This document shows positions 45,405 through 57,839 of a DNA stretch of 64,000 nucleotides, in pieces. The stretch covers positions 71,211,749-71,275,748 of the forward strand of contig CM026387.1 in NCBI GenBank assembly GCA_014843695.1, read 5' to 3'. A program made the translations under genes and the position numbers. The stretch comes from Archivesica marissinica (lineage: Eukaryota; Mollusca; Bivalvia; Venerida; Vesicomyidae). The notes beneath the pieces are model-generated. The model worked only from the letters and a program-made list of their open reading frames with translations. It did not search any database and was not told the origin of the DNA. Each line of letters starts with the position of its first letter. Position 1 is the first letter of the stretch.

Positions 45405-45860
45405 GCCACTGCTATATCTACATTTCTCAAAGTTTTCATTTTTGTTTCGATAATAACACATTTCCACCCAGAAGCCGCACTCACCCTTGCCGCTGCTATA
45501 TCCACATTTCTCAAAGTTTTCATTTTTGTTTCGATAATAACACATTTCCACCCAGAAGCCGCACTCACCCTTGCCGCTGCTATATCCACATTTCTCAAAG
45601 TTTTCATTTTTGTTTCGATAATAACACATTTCCACCCAGAAGCCGCACTCACCCTTGCCGCTGCTATATCCACATTTCTCAAAGTTTTCATTTTTGTTTC
45701 GATAATAACACATTTCCACCCAGAAGCCGCACTCACCCTTGCCGCTGCTATATCCACATTTCTCAAAGTTTTCATTTTTGTTTCGATAATAACACATTTC
45801 CACCCAGAAGCCGCACTCACCCTTGCCGCTGCTACATTTCTCAAAGTTTTCATTCCATTC
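45405..45860 (+). repeat. 84-bp tandem array in intron 7 (about 5 copies)
   Basis: The unit contains CTGCTATATCCACATTTCTC, AAAGTTTTCATTTTTGTTTC, GATAATAACACATTTCCACC and CAGAAGCCGCACTCACCCTT. Neighbouring units are almost identical, so the amplification is recent. The array continues as a diverged half-unit at 46634-46720 on the other side of an inserted hAT-like element. On the minus strand the unit reads GGCAAGGGTGAGTG, a donor-like string, and stays open for 28 codons per unit. I do not recognise the encoded peptide. Confidence 0.9.
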
Positions 45861-45875
45861 CTGATATCTTTGTTT

Positions 45876-46633
45876 CAGGGTTGGGTTTTTACCGTAACAT
45901 TGTAAAAAACTGTTATTAACTGTAAATAACGTAAAAAATCTAGATGTAATATGAATCAGACTGGGAGTGTGTGTGTGTAAAATCTTGTCATGCACTCGCC
46001 TCATTCAAACATTATGCACTATCATACAGCCAATCACACATACATGTACATCACACATTGTTTGTAATGAAAAACTACTGATTAATTGTTTATTTGTTTA
46101 TTTACATAAATATGAATATAATATGATGACATATAATTACATCCCAAATGCAGCAGGGCCTTGTCACACCATTGTGACTTCACTGGTTATCATGGTTATA
46201 GAGCTGTCTGCTGGTAGTTGTAATTGTGTATTTCACTTCACTTGACACTTAGTTATGATTGCTACATAAACATGTCACATGAAGGTGGGGATCAGCTTAA
46301 TGAGAGAGCTGTCTGCTGGTAGTTGTAATTGTGTATTTCATTTCACTTGACATTTAGTTATGATTGCTACATAAACATGTCACATGAAGGTGAGGATCAG
46401 TTTAATGAGACTTTACTTTGTGGCTTCACCTAATACAATGACTGAAAGTTTGAATATATAAAATATATAAATAATGTGATGATATCTTGAGTAATTTTGG
46501 AAGTAATATCATATTTATTTCTAAATTTTAGTTTTTTACGAGACCGTCCGTAAAAAACCTGTTTTTTACATGACGTTAATTAACGTTAATTAACGGTGTA
46601 AATAACGTCTGTGTAAAAAACTTGCCAACCCTG
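45876..46633. mobile_element. hAT-like non-autonomous DNA transposon (758 bp)
   Basis: Termini are CAGGGTTGG at the left and CCAACCCTG at the right, perfect 9-base inverted repeats with the CAGGG start typical of hAT elements. The 8-base direct repeat CTTTGTTT flanks it on both sides (45868-45875 and 46634-46641), which is the hAT target-site length. TTAACGTTAATTAACG and TAAAAAAC strings lie near the ends. The interior has no transposase and holds a two-copy direct repeat of about 115 bases (46199-46415). It interrupts a unit of the 84-bp array. Confidence 0.88.
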
Positions 46634-46921
46634 CTTTGTTTCGATATTAACCCATTCCCACACAGAAGCCTCACTCCTTATAATAATGTGTGTGGCAAAG
46701 GATATGTGATACCTTTTCAGTTGTTTTTGATACATAGTTAACAAGAATGATTTTATTCCATGCTGAATATTGCTCTTAAGATATTTGTATCCCAAGTTTT
46801 CAGTTCTGTTTGGCATGCCGTAAAACCGAACTGGACAGCAAAGTTTTGCATGTACCTTATTTGGGATTTATCAGTGTTTATCATGCATACTGCCTTGAAT
46901 TCATTTCAATTTTTGTATATA

Positions 46922-47024
46922 CAGTGTGTCCCCCAAAAAAAACATGTCCCCATTCTAAAATTGGACAAATAAATATTATAATAATAATAAATCTATGTAG
47001 GGACATGGCTTTTGGGACACCCTG
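46922..47024. mobile_element. Mariner-type MITE (103 bp)
   Basis: Imperfect inverted ends CAGTGTGTCCCCCAAAA and TTTTGGGACACCCTG, flanked by TA on both sides. This end pattern is typical of mariner-like elements. The interior is ATA-rich and has no gene. Confidence 0.72.
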
Positions 47025-47194
47025 TACATGCATTGAGCTTTGTGATCTGTTTTTGAAGCCTGTTTTTATCTCCACCTGTTCCTGTGAATGATATAATATA
47101 TCGTATTTCAATGTATGTAATCTTACTGGAGATTTTCTTAGGAAGAGAGTCATTTGTAGTTCCAACTAGTAGAGATTTAACAGGCCATTAAGTC

Positions 47195-47330
47195 ACCATC
47201 ATCAATCATCATAAATAATCATAAATAATCATAAACCATCATAAATCATCATCAATCGTCATAAATCATCATTCATCATCAATATCATCATCAATCATCA
47301 TAAATCAGCATCCATCATCAGTGGTCAAGT
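47195..47330 (+). repeat. ATC/ATAA-rich simple repeat
   Basis: Imperfect repeats of ATCATCATAAATAATCATAA and ATCATCATCAATC precede the 30-bp array. Confidence 0.85.
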
Positions 47331-47372
47331 AATCATCTTTTAGTGCCTTCACTGTCTCGTTTCTGTATTCTT

Positions 47373-50300
47373 CATTACTGCAAGCTGCTATCTCCAGTCA
47401 TGTATGACTGCAAGCTGCTATCTCCAGTCATGTATGACTGCAAGCTGCTATCTCCAGTCATGTATGACTGCAAGCTGCTAACTCCAGTCATGTATTACTG
47501 CAAGCTGCTATCTCCAGTCATGTATGACTGCAAGCTGCTATCTCCAGTCATGTATGACTGCAAGCTGCTATCTCCAGTCATGTATGGCTGCAAGCTGCTA
47601 TCTCCAGTCATGTATGACTGCAAGCTGCTATCTCCAGTCATGTATGACTGCAAGCTGCTATCTCCAGTCATGTATGACTGCAATATGCTATCTCCAGTCA
47701 TGTATGACTGCAAGCTGCTATCTCCAGTCATGTATGACTGCAAGCTGCTATCTCCAGTCATGTATGACTGCAAGCTGCCAACTCCAGTCATGTATGACTG
47801 CAAGCTGCTATATCCAGTCATGTATTACTGCAATCTGCTATCTCCAGTCATGTATGACTGCAAGCTGCTATCTCCAGTCATGTATGACTGCAAGCTGCTA
47901 TCTCCAGTCATGTATGACTGCAAGCTGATATCTCCAGTCATGTATGACTGCAAGCTGCTATCTCCAGTCATGTATGACTGCAAGCTGCTAACTCCAGTCA
48001 TGTATTACTGCAAGCTGCTATCTCCAGTCATGTATGACTGCAAGCTGCTATCTCCAGTCATGTATGACTGCAAGCTGCTATCTCCAGTCATGTATGACTG
48101 CAAGCTGCTATCTCCAGTCATGTATGACTGCAAGCTGCTATCTCCAGTCATGTATGACTGCAAGCTGCTATCTCCAGTCATGTATTACTGCAAGCTGATA
48201 ACTCCAGTCATGTATGACTGCAAGCTGCTATCTCCAGTCATGTATTTCTGCAAGCTGCTATCTCCAGTCATGTATGACTGCAAGCTGCTATCTCCAGGCA
48301 TGTATGACTGCAAGCTGCTATCTCCAGTCATGTATGACTGCAAGCTGCTATCTCCAGTCATGTATGACTGCAAGCTGCTATCTCCAGTCATGTATGACTG
48401 CAAGCTGCTATCTCCAGTCATGTATGACTGCAAGCTGCTATCTCCAGTCATGTATGACTGCAAGCTGCTATCTCCAGTCATGTATGACTGCAAGCTGCTA
48501 TCTCCAGTTATGTATGACTGCAAGCTGCTATCTCCAGTCATGTATGACTGCAAGCTGCTATCTCCAGTCATGTATGACTGTAAGCTGCTATCTCCAGTCA
48601 TGTATTACTGCAATCTGCTATCTCCAGTCATGTATGACTGCAAGCTGCTATCTCCAGTCATGTATGACTGCAAGCTGCTATTTCCAGTCATGTATTACTG
48701 CAAGCTGCTATCTCCAGTCATGTATGACTGCAAGCTGCTATCTCCAGTCATGTATGACTGCAAGCTGCTATCTCCAGTCATGTATGACTGCAAGCTGCTA
48801 TCTCCAGTCATGTATGACTGCAAGCTGCTATCTCCAGTCATGTATGACTGCAAGCTACTCTCTCCAGTCATGTATTACTGCAAGCTGATAACTCCAGTCA
48901 TGTATGACTGCAAGCTGCTATCTCCAGTCATGTATTTCTGCAAGCTGCTATCTCCAGTCATGTATGACTGCAAGCTGCTATCTCCAGTCATGTATGACTG
49001 CAAGCTGCTATCTCCAGTCATGTATGACTGCAAGCTGCTATCTCCAGTCATGTATGACTGCAAGCTGCTAACTCCAGTCATGTATTACTGCAAGCTGCTA
49101 TCTCCAGTCATGTATGACTGCAAGCTGCTATCTCCAGTCATGTATGACTGCAAGCTGCTATCTCCAGTCATGTATGGCTGCAAGCTGCTATCTCCAGTCA
49201 TGTATGACTGCAAGCTGCTATCTCCAGTCATGTATGACTGCAAGCTGCTATCTCCAGTCATGTATGACTGCAATATGCTATCTCCAGTCATGTATGACTG
49301 CAAGCTGCTATCTCCAGTCATGTATGACTGCAAGCTGCTATCTCCAGTCATGTATGACTGCAAGCTGCTATCTCCAGTCATGTATGACTGCAAGCTGCTA
49401 TATCCAGTCATGTATTACTGCAATCTGCTATCTCCAGTCATGTATGACTGCAAGCTGCTATCTCCAGTCATGTATGACTGCAAGCTGCTATCTCCAGTCA
49501 TGTATGACTGCAAGCTGCTATCTCCAGTCATGTATGACTGCAAGCTGCTATCTCCAGTCATGTATGACTGCAAGCTGCTATCTCCAGTCATGTATGACTG
49601 CAAGCTGCTATCTCCAGTCATGTATGACTGCAAGCTGCTATCTCCAGTCATGTATGACTGCAAGCTGCTATCTCCAGTCATGTATGACTGCAAGCTGCTA
49701 TCTCCAGTCATGTATGACTGCAAGCTGCTATCTCCAGTCATGTATGACTGCAAGCTGCTATCTCCAGTCATGTATTACTGCAAGCTGCTAACTCCAGTCA
49801 TGTATGACTGCAAGCTGCTATCTCCAGTCATGTATTTCTGCAAGCTGCTATCTCCAGTCATGTATGACTGCAAGCTGCTATCTCCAGTCATGTATGACTG
49901 CAAGCTGCTATCTCCAGTCATGTATGACTGCAATCTGCTATCTCCAGTCATGTATGACTGCAAGCTGCTATCTCCAGTCATGTATGACTGCAATCTGCTA
50001 TCTCCAGTCATGTATTACTGCAAGCTGCTATCTCCAGTCATGTATGACTGCAATCTGCTATCTCCAGTCATGTATGACTGCAAGCTGCTATCTCCAGTCA
50101 TGTATGACTGCAATCTGCTATCTCCAGTCATGTATGACTGCAAGCTGCTATCTCCAGTCATGTATGACTGCAATCTGCTATCTCCAGTCATGTTACTGCA
50201 AGCTGCTATCTCCAGTCATGTATGACTGCAAGCTGCTATCTCCAGTCATGTATGACTGCAAGCTGCTATCTCCAGTCATGTATGACTGCAAACTGCTATC

Positions 50301-51270
50301 TCCAGTCATGTATGACTGCAAGCTGCTATCTCCAGTCATGTATGACTGCAAGCTGCTATCTCCAGTCATGTATGACTGCAAGCTGCTATCTCCAGTCATG
50401 TATTACTGCAAGCTGCTATCTCCAGTCATGTATGACTGCAAGCTGCTATCTCCAGTCATGTATGACTGCAAGCTGCTATCTCCAGTCATGTATGACTGCA
50501 AGCTGCTATCTCCAGTCATGTATGACTGCAAGCTGCTATCTCCAGTCATGTATGATTGCAAGCTGCTATCTCCAGTCATGTATGACTGCAAGCTGCTATC
50601 TCCAGTCATGTATGACTGCAAGCTGCTCTCTCCAGTCATGTATTACTGCAAGCTGATAAATCCAGTCATGTATGACTGCAAGCTGCTATCTCCAGTCATG
50701 TATTTCTGCAAGCTGCTATCTCCAGTCATGTATGACTGCAAGCTGCTATCTCCAGTCATGTATGACTGCAAGCTGCTATCTCCAGTCATGTATGACTGCA
50801 ATCTGCTATCTCCAGTCATGTATGACTGCAATCTGTTATCTCCAGTCATGTATGACTGCAAGCTGCTATCTCCAGTCATGTATGACTGCAAGCTGCTATC
50901 TCCAGTCATGTATTTCTGCAAGCTGCTATCTCCAGTCATGTATGACTGCAAGCTGCTATCTCCAGTCATGTATGACTGCAATCTGCTATCTCCAGTTATG
51001 TATGACTGCAAGCTGCTATCTCCAGTCATGTATGACTGCAATCTGTTATCTCCAGTCATGTATGACTGCAAGCTGCTATCTCCAGTCATGTATGACTGCA
51101 AGCTGCTATCTCCAGTCATGTATGACTGCAAGCTGCTATCTCCAGTCATGTATGACTGCAAGCTGCTATCTCCAGTCATGTATGACTGCAAGCTGCTATC
51201 TCCAGTCATGTATGACTGCAAGCTGCTATCTCCAGTCATGTATGACTGCACGCTGCTATCTCCAGTCATG
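47373..51270 (+). repeat. 30-bp tandem array in intron 7 (about 130 copies)
   Basis: The unit is TGACTGCAAGCTGCTATCTC then CAGTCATGTA. As 30 is a multiple of three and the unit lacks stops in several frames, it gives very long open frames (one of 960 codons repeating CKLLSPVMYD, and others on both strands). A 28-base unit at about 50193 breaks phase. Rare variants (GGCTGC, CAATATGCT, GCTAACTCC) recur with a 1,590-base offset (for example 47671 and 49261), showing duplication of about 53 units. It lies inside the myosin intron and is regarded as non-coding. Confidence 0.93.
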
Positions 51271-51429
51271 CGAACAGAAACTACTAAATGAAGATACAAC
51301 TTACATTTAGCACACTTTAATTAAGACCGTTTATTATGATAAAAATACAGGCAGCAGTGTCGAGAATCAGTGGACAAGTCGGTGGTTAGCTGTACTTGTA
51401 CAGATGTTTGTTAACAGTATAACTGTGTA

Positions 51430-54400
51430 AAGGTCTGTTTCAGTACCCATATGTAAAACATTGCTCATATATATCCCTGTCTGTTTCAGTACACATATGG
51501 AAAACATTGCTCATATATGTCCCTGTCTGTTTCAGTACCCATATGAAACATTGCTCATATATGTCCCTGTCTGTTTCAGTACCCATATGTAAAACATTGC
51601 TCATATATGTCCCTGTCTGTTTCAGTACACATATGGAAAACATTGCTCATATATGTCCCTGTCTGTTTCAGTACCCATATGGAAAACATTGCTCATATAT
51701 GTCCCTGTCTGTTTCAGTACCATATGAAACATGCTCATATATGTCCCTGTCTGTTCAGTACCCATATGGAAAACGTTGCTCATATATGTCCCTGTCTGTT
51801 TCAGTACCCATATGGAAAACGTTGCTCCTATATGTCCCTGTCTGTTTCAATACCCATATGTAAAACATTGCTCATATATGTCCCTGTCTGTTTCAGTACA
51901 CATATGGAAACATTGCTCATATATGTCCCTGTCTGTTTCAGTACCCATATGGAAAACATTGCTCATATATGTCCCTGTCTGTTTCAGTACCCATATGGAA
52001 AATGTTGCTCATATATGTCCCTGTCTGTTTCAGTACACATATGGAAAACATTTCTCATATATGTCCCTGTCTGTTTCAGTACCCATATGGAAAACGTTGC
52101 TCATATATGTCCCTGTCTGTTTCAGTACCCATATGGAAAACGTTGCTCCTATATGTCCCTGTCTGTTTCAATACCCATATGTAAAACATTGCTCATATAT
52201 GTCCCTGTCTGTTTCAATACCCATATGTAAAACATTGCTCATATATGTCCCTGTCTGTTTCAGTACACATATGGAAAACATTGCTCATATATGTCCCTGT
52301 CTGTTTCAGTACACATATGGAAAACATTGCTCATATATGTCCCTGTCTGTTTCAGTACACATATGGAAACATTGCTCATATATGTCCCTGTCTGTTTCAG
52401 TACCCATATGGAAAACATTGCTCATATATGTCCCTGTCTGTTTCAGTACCCATATGGAAAATGTTGCTCATATATATCCCTGTCTGTTTCAGTACACATA
52501 TGGAAAACGTTGCTCATATATATCCCTGTCTGTTTCAGTACCCATATGGAAACATTGCTCCTATATGTCCCTGTCTGTTTCAATACCCATATGTAAAACA
52601 TTGCTCATATATGTCCCTGTCTGTTTCAATACCCATATGTAAAACATTGCTCATATATGTCCCTGTCTGTTTCAGTACACATATGGAAAACATTGCTCAT
52701 ATATGTCCCTGTCTGTTTCAGTACCCATATGTAAAACATTGCTAATATATGTCCCTGTCTGTTTCAGTACACATATGGAAAACATTGCTCATATATGTCC
52801 CTGTCTGTTTCAGTACACATATGGAAAACATTGCTCATATATGTCCCTGTCTGTTTCAGTACCCATAGGGAAAACATTGCTCATATATGTCCCTGTCTGT
52901 TTCAGTACCCATAGGGAAAACATTGCTCATATATGTCCCTGTCTGTTTCAGTACCCATATGGAAACATTGCTCATATATGTCCCTGTCTGTTTCAGTACA
53001 CATATGGAAAACATTGCTCATATATGTCCCTGTCTGTTTCAGTACCCATAGGGAAAACATTGCTCATATATGTCCCTGTCTGTTTCAGTACCCATATGGA
53101 AACATTGCTCATATATGTCCCTGTCTGTTTCAGTACCCATATGTAAAACATTGCTCATATATGTCCCTGTCTGTTTCAGTACACATATGGAAAACATTGC
53201 CCATATATGTCCCTGTCTGTTTCAGTATCCATAGGGAAAACATTGCTCATATATGTCCCTGTCTGTTTCAGTACCCATATAGAAACAATGCTCATATATG
53301 TCCCTGTCTGTTACAGTACCCATATGGAAAACGTTGCTCCTATATGTCCCTGTCTGTTTCAGTACACATATGTAAAACATTGCTCATATATGTCCCTGTC
53401 TGTTTCAGTACACATATGGAAAACATTGCTCATATATGTCCCTGTCTGTTTCAGTACCCATATGTAAAACATTGCTAATATATGTCCCTTTCTGTTTCAG
53501 TACACATATGGAAAACATTGCTCATATATGTCCCTGTCTGTTTCAGTACACATATGGAAAACATTGCTCATATATGTCCCTGTCTGTTTCAGTACCCATA
53601 GGGAAAACATTGCTCATATATGTCCCTGTCTGTTTCAGTACCCATAGGGAAAACATTGCTCATATATGTCCCTGTCTGTTTCAGTACCCATATGGAAACA
53701 TTGCTCATATATGTCCCTGTCTGTTTCAGTACACATATGGAAAACATTGCTCATATATGTCCCTGTCTGTTTCAGTACCCATAGGGAAAACATTGCTCAT
53801 ATATGTCCCTGTCTGTTTCAGTACCCATATGGAAACATTGCTCATATATGTCCCTGTCTGTTTCAGTACCCATATGTAAAACATTGCTCATATATGTCCC
53901 TGTCTGTTTCAGTACACATATGGAAAACATTGCCCATATATGTCCCTGTCTGTTTCAGTATCCATAGGGAAAACATTGCTCATATATGTCCCTGTCTGTT
54001 TCAGTACCCATATAGAAACAATGCTCATATATGTCCCTGTCTGTTACAGTACCCATATGGAAAACGTTGCTCATATATGTCCCTGTCTGTTTCAGTACCC
54101 ATATGGAAAACGTTGCTCCTATATGTCCCTGTCTGTTTCAATACCCATATGTAAAACATTGCTCATATATGTCCCTGTCTGTTTCAGTACACATATGGAA
54201 ACATTGCTCATATATGTCCCTGTCTGTTTCAGTACCCATATGGAAAACATTGCTCATATATGTCCCTGTCTGTTTCAGTACCCATATGGAAAATGTTGCT
54301 CATATATGTCCCTGTCTGTTTCAGTACACATATGGAAAACATTTCTCATATATGTCCCTGTCTGTTTCAGTACCCATATGGAAAACGTTGCTCATATATG

Positions 54401-56289
54401 TCCCTGTCTGTTTCAGTACCCATATGGAAAACGTTGCTCCTATATGTCCCTGTCTGTTTCAATACCCATATGTAAAACATTGCTCATATATGTCCCTGTC
54501 TGTTTCAATACCCATATGTAAAACATTGCTCATATATGTCCCTGTCTGTTTCAGTACACATATGGAAAACATTGCTCATATATGTCCCTGTCTGTTTCAG
54601 TACACATATGGAAAACATTGCTCATATATGTCCCTGTCTGTTTCAGTACACATATGGAAACATTGCTCATATATGTCCCTGTCTGTTTCAGTACCCATAT
54701 GGAAAACATTGCTCATATATGTCCCTGTCTGTTTCAGTACCCATATGGAAAATGTTGCTCATATATATCCCTGTCTGTTTCAGTACACATATGGAAAACG
54801 TTGCTCATATATATCCCTGTCTGTTTCAGTACCCATATGGAAACATTGCTCCTATATGTCCCTGTCTGTTTCAATACCCATATGTAAAACATTGCTCATA
54901 TATGTCCCTGTCTGTTTCAATACCCATATGTAAAACATTGCTCATATATGTCCCTGTCTGTTTCAGTACACATATGGAAAACATTGCTCATATATGTCCC
55001 TGTCTGTTTCAGTACCCATATGTAAAACATTGCTAATATATGTCCCTGTCTGTTTCAGTACACATATGGAAAACATTGCTCATATATGTCCCTGTCTGTT
55101 TCAGTACACATATGGAAAACATTGCTCATATATGTCCCTGTCTGTTTCAGTACCCATAGGGAAAACATTGCTCATATATGTCCCTGTCTGTTTCAGTACC
55201 CATAGGGAAAACATTGCTCATATATGTCCCTGTCTGTTTCAGTACCCATATGGAAACATTGCTCATATATGTCCCTGTCTGTTTCAGTACACATATGGAA
55301 AACATTGCTCATATATGTCCCTGTCTGTTTCAGTACCCATAGGGAAAACATTGCTCATATATGTCCCTGTCTGTTTCAGTACCCATATGGAAACATTGCT
55401 CATATATGTCCCTGTCTGTTTCAGTACCCATATGTAAAACATTGCTCATATATGTCCCTGTCTGTTTCAGTACACATATGGAAAACATTGCCCATATATG
55501 TCCCTGTCTGTTTCAGTATCCATAGGGAAAACATTGCTCATATATGTCCCTGTCTGTTTCAGTACCCATATAGAAACAATGCTCATATATGTCCCTGTCT
55601 GTTACAGTACCCATATGGAAAACGTTGCTCCTATATGTCCCTGTCTGTTTCAGTACACATATGGAAAACATTGCTCATATATGTCCCTGTCTGTTTCAGT
55701 ACACATATGGAAAACATTGCTCATATATGTCCCTGTCTGTTTCAGTACCCATATGGAAAACATTGCTCATATATGTCCCTGTCTGTTTCAGTACCCATAT
55801 GGAAAATGTTGCTCATATATGTCCCTGTCTGTTTCAGTACCCATATGGAAAATGTTGCTCATATATGTCCCTGTCTGTTTCAGTACCCATATGGAAAACG
55901 TTGCTCATATATGTCCCTGTCTGTTTCAGTACCCATATGGAAAACATTGCTCATATATGTCCCTGTCTGTTTCAGTACACATATGGAAAACATTGCTCAT
56001 ATATGTCCCTGTCTGTTTCAGTACCCATATGGAAAACATTGCTCATATATGTCCCTGTCTGTTTCAGTACCCATATGGAAAACATTGCTCATATATGTCC
56101 CTGTCTGTTTCAGTACACATATGGAAAACTTTGCTCATATATGTCCCTGTCTGTTTCAGTACCCATATGGAAAACATTGCTCATATATGTCCCTGTCTGT
56201 TTCAGTACCCATATGGAAAACATTGCTCATATATGTCCCTGTCTGTTTCAGTACACATATGGAAAACATTGCTCATATATGTCCCTGTT
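51430..56289 (+). repeat. 46-bp tandem array with a 3' splice-site-like core (about 106 copies)
   Basis: The unit is TCCCTGTCTGTTTCAG then TACCCATATGGAAAACATTG and CTCATATATG. CCCTGTCTGTTTCAG is close to an ideal animal acceptor. Variants include TACACATATGG, CCATAGGG and ATATGTAAAAC. Large internal duplications are seen: a stretch starting near 51969-52703 recurs 2,291 bases later (54260-54994), and one at 52703 also recurs 733 bases later (53436). The open frames of up to 377 codons are by-products. A SINE ends the array at 56294. Confidence 0.95.
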
Positions 56290-56293
56290 ATGT

Positions 56294-56563
56294 CCGCCTC
56301 CGTGGTCGAGTGGTTACGGTCGCTGACTTGTATACCACTGTAACCTATCATCACTGATGGTCACGGTTGGTGCCCCGCTCAGGCCGTGTCTCATTTATAT
56401 GAAAAAGTTGGCAGTTTCTTACGGAGGTTGGTGCACCCAAGTACTGGTTAACCGCTGGAGCCTGCCCAGGAAAGGTGTTGTTAGGTAAACTGCCCGCCGG
56501 CGATATAGCCCAAAATGGTGCTGATGCAGGCTTAAAACCCGAAATATAATATAACATAAATTG
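56294..56563 (+). mobile_element. tRNA-type SINE, family S2
   Basis: Same structure as the copy at 61972. The target duplication CCCTGTTATGT is at 56283-56293 and 56564-56574. The left repeat is part of the last unit of the 46-bp array, so the SINE landed at the array edge. It sits about 110 bases before exon 8. Confidence 0.9.
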
Positions 56564-56674
56564 CCCTGTTATGTACATCACCCTTTCTTCATTGATCAGC
56601 ATCAGCATCATCATCTTCATCCTCCACCCCATTCATCCATCCAGCTATTGATATTTGTTGTACATTATTTCTAG

Positions 56675-56858
56675 TTTCTGAAGTCTGGAAGCCTTCATGA
56701 CCCTGTAATCGATGATGTACGAGACTTTGCGGTGTGCGACGACGCTATGACCCATCTTGGTATGGGAGATGCCGAGAGATTATCTGTGTACACAATCGTG
56801 GCCTCAGTCCTTCACCTCGGCAATATTAAGTTCGAAGATAACCATGAGGACACAAAGG
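56675..56858 (+). CDS. MYO6: Myosin-VI coding exon 8 (residues 301-361 plus one base)
   Basis: Acceptor TTATTTCTAG, then TTT-CTG-AAG-TCT. It encodes F-L-K-S-G-S-L-H-D-P-V-I-D-D-V-R-D-F, then AVCDDAMTHLGMGDAERLSV and YTIVASVLHLGNIKFEDNHE, ending D-T-K. It matches the myosin-VI block Y-L-K-A-G-S-x-x-D-P-x-x-D-D and the widely conserved motor motif V-L-H-L-G-N-I-x-F. It ends in phase 1 (AAG-G) before the donor GTACTT. The intron before it is 12.5 kb, the longest in the window, and holds a LINE fragment, a hAT-like element, three large tandem arrays and a SINE. Confidence 0.95.
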
Positions 56859-57134
56859 GTACTTTATTTTGCTACTTCAGCAAATATTAATGATTTTTAC
56901 TTTACCCCTAACAGGGCCTCAAAAATGAATAAAAAATGTTTCATGTTAGTGATTTAATATCATCATCCCCCTGTGATAAATTTGGACGGAAAAAAGTGCG
57001 AAATCAGTACAATGCTGAAAAATATGTAAATCCATATAAATTAATGAAACCAAAATTAGAAATGAGTAGTATTTTAACCCCTTACTCCAGAATAGAAGAG
57101 GCTACTTGCAATAGGTAATAGTTTATACATATTT

Positions 57135-57320
57135 ACTTTAGCTTGAATGTGAAACAAGTTCTTACAACATTAGTTATGATCGCTCTCGAGACCTCATTCC
57201 TGATGGAATCCATCGCCACGAGTGAGAGAGAGAAGAGACAACGTGGAATTTAAGTGCCTTGCCTAAGAGCACACTCGTAATGTCTAATGGTGTGCACAAA
57301 GTTCTTGTCACCAACCTGAA
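57135..57320 (-). mobile_element. SINE S4, minus strand, in intron 8
   Basis: TTTAGCTTGAATGTGAAACA, CTCTCGAGACCTCATTCCTG, ATGGAATCCATCGCCACGAG and AGTGCCTTGCCTAAGAGCAC match S4 in reverse; the tRNA head at its right end is degenerate (CACCAACCTGAAGCGAAC). Confidence 0.75.
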
Positions 57321-57653
57321 GCGAACATGCTATCACAACTTCCACGATAGCTGATAGCAGCAGTATGCACACTGTCCTATATACTCGATACCTATGGGAA
57401 TAGATAATGGCGTGGAACGTGGGATGGCACCTATTATTAAGATGTACGTGTTCAACTATTAAGACCACCGCCGAAATACATTGTACTATTATACCATATT
57501 TGATCATGGGTCATTTTTGACTTACTTCATATGTTATTATGTTTGCTTGTATTTGATGAAATAAATACTACCTAAATGTAGGAAGTGATCAAGGTGTTGT
57601 ATGGTACATAATGTGCAGTAAACGGTTAAATAGTTGGCTGTGATTTTATCCAG

Positions 57654-57798
57654 GTGGATGTATGATCACTGCCAGCTCCGAGAAATCTCTACAGATAGCA
57701 GCGGGGTTGTTGGGAGTAGACAAGGAGGAATTGAAAGAATCCCTAATTACCCGAGTGATGCAGACGACGAGGGGCGGGGTCAAGGGAACAGCCATAAA
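57654..57798 (+). CDS. MYO6: Myosin-VI coding exon 9 (residues 362-410, last exon in window)
   Basis: Acceptor TTTTATCCAG, then GT-GGA-TGT, completing a Gly codon from exon 8. It encodes G-G-C-M-I-T-A-S-S-E-K-S, then LQIAAGLLGVDKEELKESLI and T-R-V-M-Q-T-T-R-G-G-V-K-G-T-A-I-K. This matches the family pattern A-x-L-L-G-L-D-x-x-x-L-x-x-S-L-T-T-R-V-M and G-G-T-K-G-T-V-I-K before the relay region. It ends in phase 2 (AA) before the donor GTATGT. I found no exon 10 in the remaining 6.2 kb, so the rest of the motor, the reverse-gear insert-2, the lever arm and the cargo-binding tail are beyond the window. Confidence 0.94.
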
Positions 57799-57839
57799 GT
57801 ATGTACAAGCATCACTCTTTGCAACCCGACACAACAAAT

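Noticed and set aside
45293..45853. Minus-strand cysteine-containing repeat protein (C-G-F-W-V-E-M-C-Y-Y)
   Set aside because: Derived from the 84-bp array (28 codons per unit); other frames are open too, and no start, signal or splice context is seen.
47343..50225. 960-codon open frame and overlapping long frames on both strands
   Set aside because: They follow from a 30-base unit without stops, lie inside a myosin intron, and several frames are open at once; no codon bias or start context supports a protein.
51607..56357. Open frames of up to 377 codons rich in Y-M-S-L-S-V-S
   Set aside because: Artefact of the 46-bp array; all three forward frames are open.
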